Positions 63,491-64,000 of a DNA stretch of 64,000 nt are shown piece by piece. Each line of letters starts with the position of its first letter. The first letter of the stretch is position 1. Origin of the DNA: Nissolia schottii (lineage: Eukaryota > Streptophyta > Magnoliopsida > Fabales > Fabaceae); contig QANU01107566.1 of assembly GCA_003254905.1 (NCBI GenBank), positions 613,746 to 677,745 of the forward strand, written 5' to 3'. The notes beneath the pieces were generated by a model that did no database searches, was not told the DNA's origin, and saw only the letters and a program-made list of their open reading frames with translations. The position numbers and the translations under genes are program-made.

Positions 63491-64000
63491 CAGCACTCTC
63501 AAAACATTTGTTGACATGAGTGTTGCATTGGAGTGTGTATGATATCAGGGTGATTGATTGAAATGCTTGGTCTGCTCTGCTATTCTCCAAATCCAATAGC
63601 AGCATGAAAGTGTCTGCAAATAAATGGGAATTCATTGAAATAAAACCTAATTGGCATTTTACATTGTAAAACCGTGGTATATTCTCTTGAATGAATGAAT
63701 CAGGACATTTCGAATTTGTCAAATTTTGTTTTGCTACATGGTGGAGGAGCTTCAATGCATCCAAATGCCAATCTATTCAGTGCTTCATGTTCCATTTGTG
63801 ACTTGTGAGGTCAACTCTACCAGATACTGATATAAAAGCGCAACTGCTGTCCATTTTTAATAAAAAACCGTGTATGTTGTTGATGCAAACCCTTTAAATA
63901 AAGAAGATACCATACCGGCAGGATTAGCCGGGTTCCTAGTAATAGGACCTGTATCTAGGTGCTTCAATCGAGACAATAAAAAAAAGAAGATACCATATCC
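63491..64000 (+). other. 3' flank of agmatine deiminase
   Basis: Presumed 3' UTR followed by intergenic DNA. Several AATAAA-type signals are present (about 63860 and 63896-63901), any of which could serve polyadenylation. No further gene was seen before the window end. Confidence 0.5.

Overview
The window is plant nuclear DNA. It holds split genes with GT-AG introns, AT-rich intergenic stretches, and many short inverted-repeat elements, SINE-like copies, a Ty1/copia element and a LINE. Several repeat families, such as elements ending in GGGTTAAATA and tRNA-like SINEs, look like those of papilionoid legumes. That placement is an inference from memory of repeat families, not a database result.

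Eight host genes can be read with near-complete exon structures, all in phase. From left to right they are: a tetraspanin (TET8-like, minus, 4941-6111); an intronless F-box protein of the At2g35280 type (minus, 8322-9092); the kinetochore protein MIS12 (plus, 10966-13424); a strictosidine-synthase-like secreted beta-propeller (minus, 13997-15680); cytosolic phenylalanyl-tRNA synthetase beta subunit (minus, 24967-32464, 19 exons); the H/ACA snoRNP protein NHP2 (plus, 32834-34526); a TTM1/TTM2-type triphosphate tunnel metalloenzyme with a uridine-kinase-like N-terminus (minus, 35029-40384, 11 coding exons); and agmatine deiminase (plus, 58973-63490, 10 exons). PheRS-beta and NHP2 are head to head with 369 bp between start codons. 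That gap carries several TGGGCC/T (site II) motifs and a telo-box, the usual promoter signature of plant translation and ribosome-biogenesis genes.

The rest is accessory. 1-4900 holds inverted-repeat elements, a SINE-like copy and G-rich low-complexity DNA. 17587-23579 is a broken Ty1/copia element with two LTRs and a TAAAA target duplication. 40700-58900 is an 18-kb repeat-rich gene desert. It contains a perfect-stem foldback element (40788-40933), Helitron-like termini (about 43295-43990), and a Mutator/Ulp1-type transposon remnant full of TTTGTTCA motifs (about 47784-50345). It also contains a LINE ORF1 remnant split by a probable solo LTR with a CTGGG duplication (50345-52850), and several hairpin-forming MITEs.

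The host genes are unrelated housekeeping or regulatory functions (translation, snoRNP assembly, kinetochore, polyamine synthesis, membrane organisation) and are not a pathway cluster. I found no convincing new biological system. The strongest candidates for a second look are the TTTGTTCA-array element, the bidirectional promoter, and the GGCGAA-bearing palindrome near 57.8 kb.
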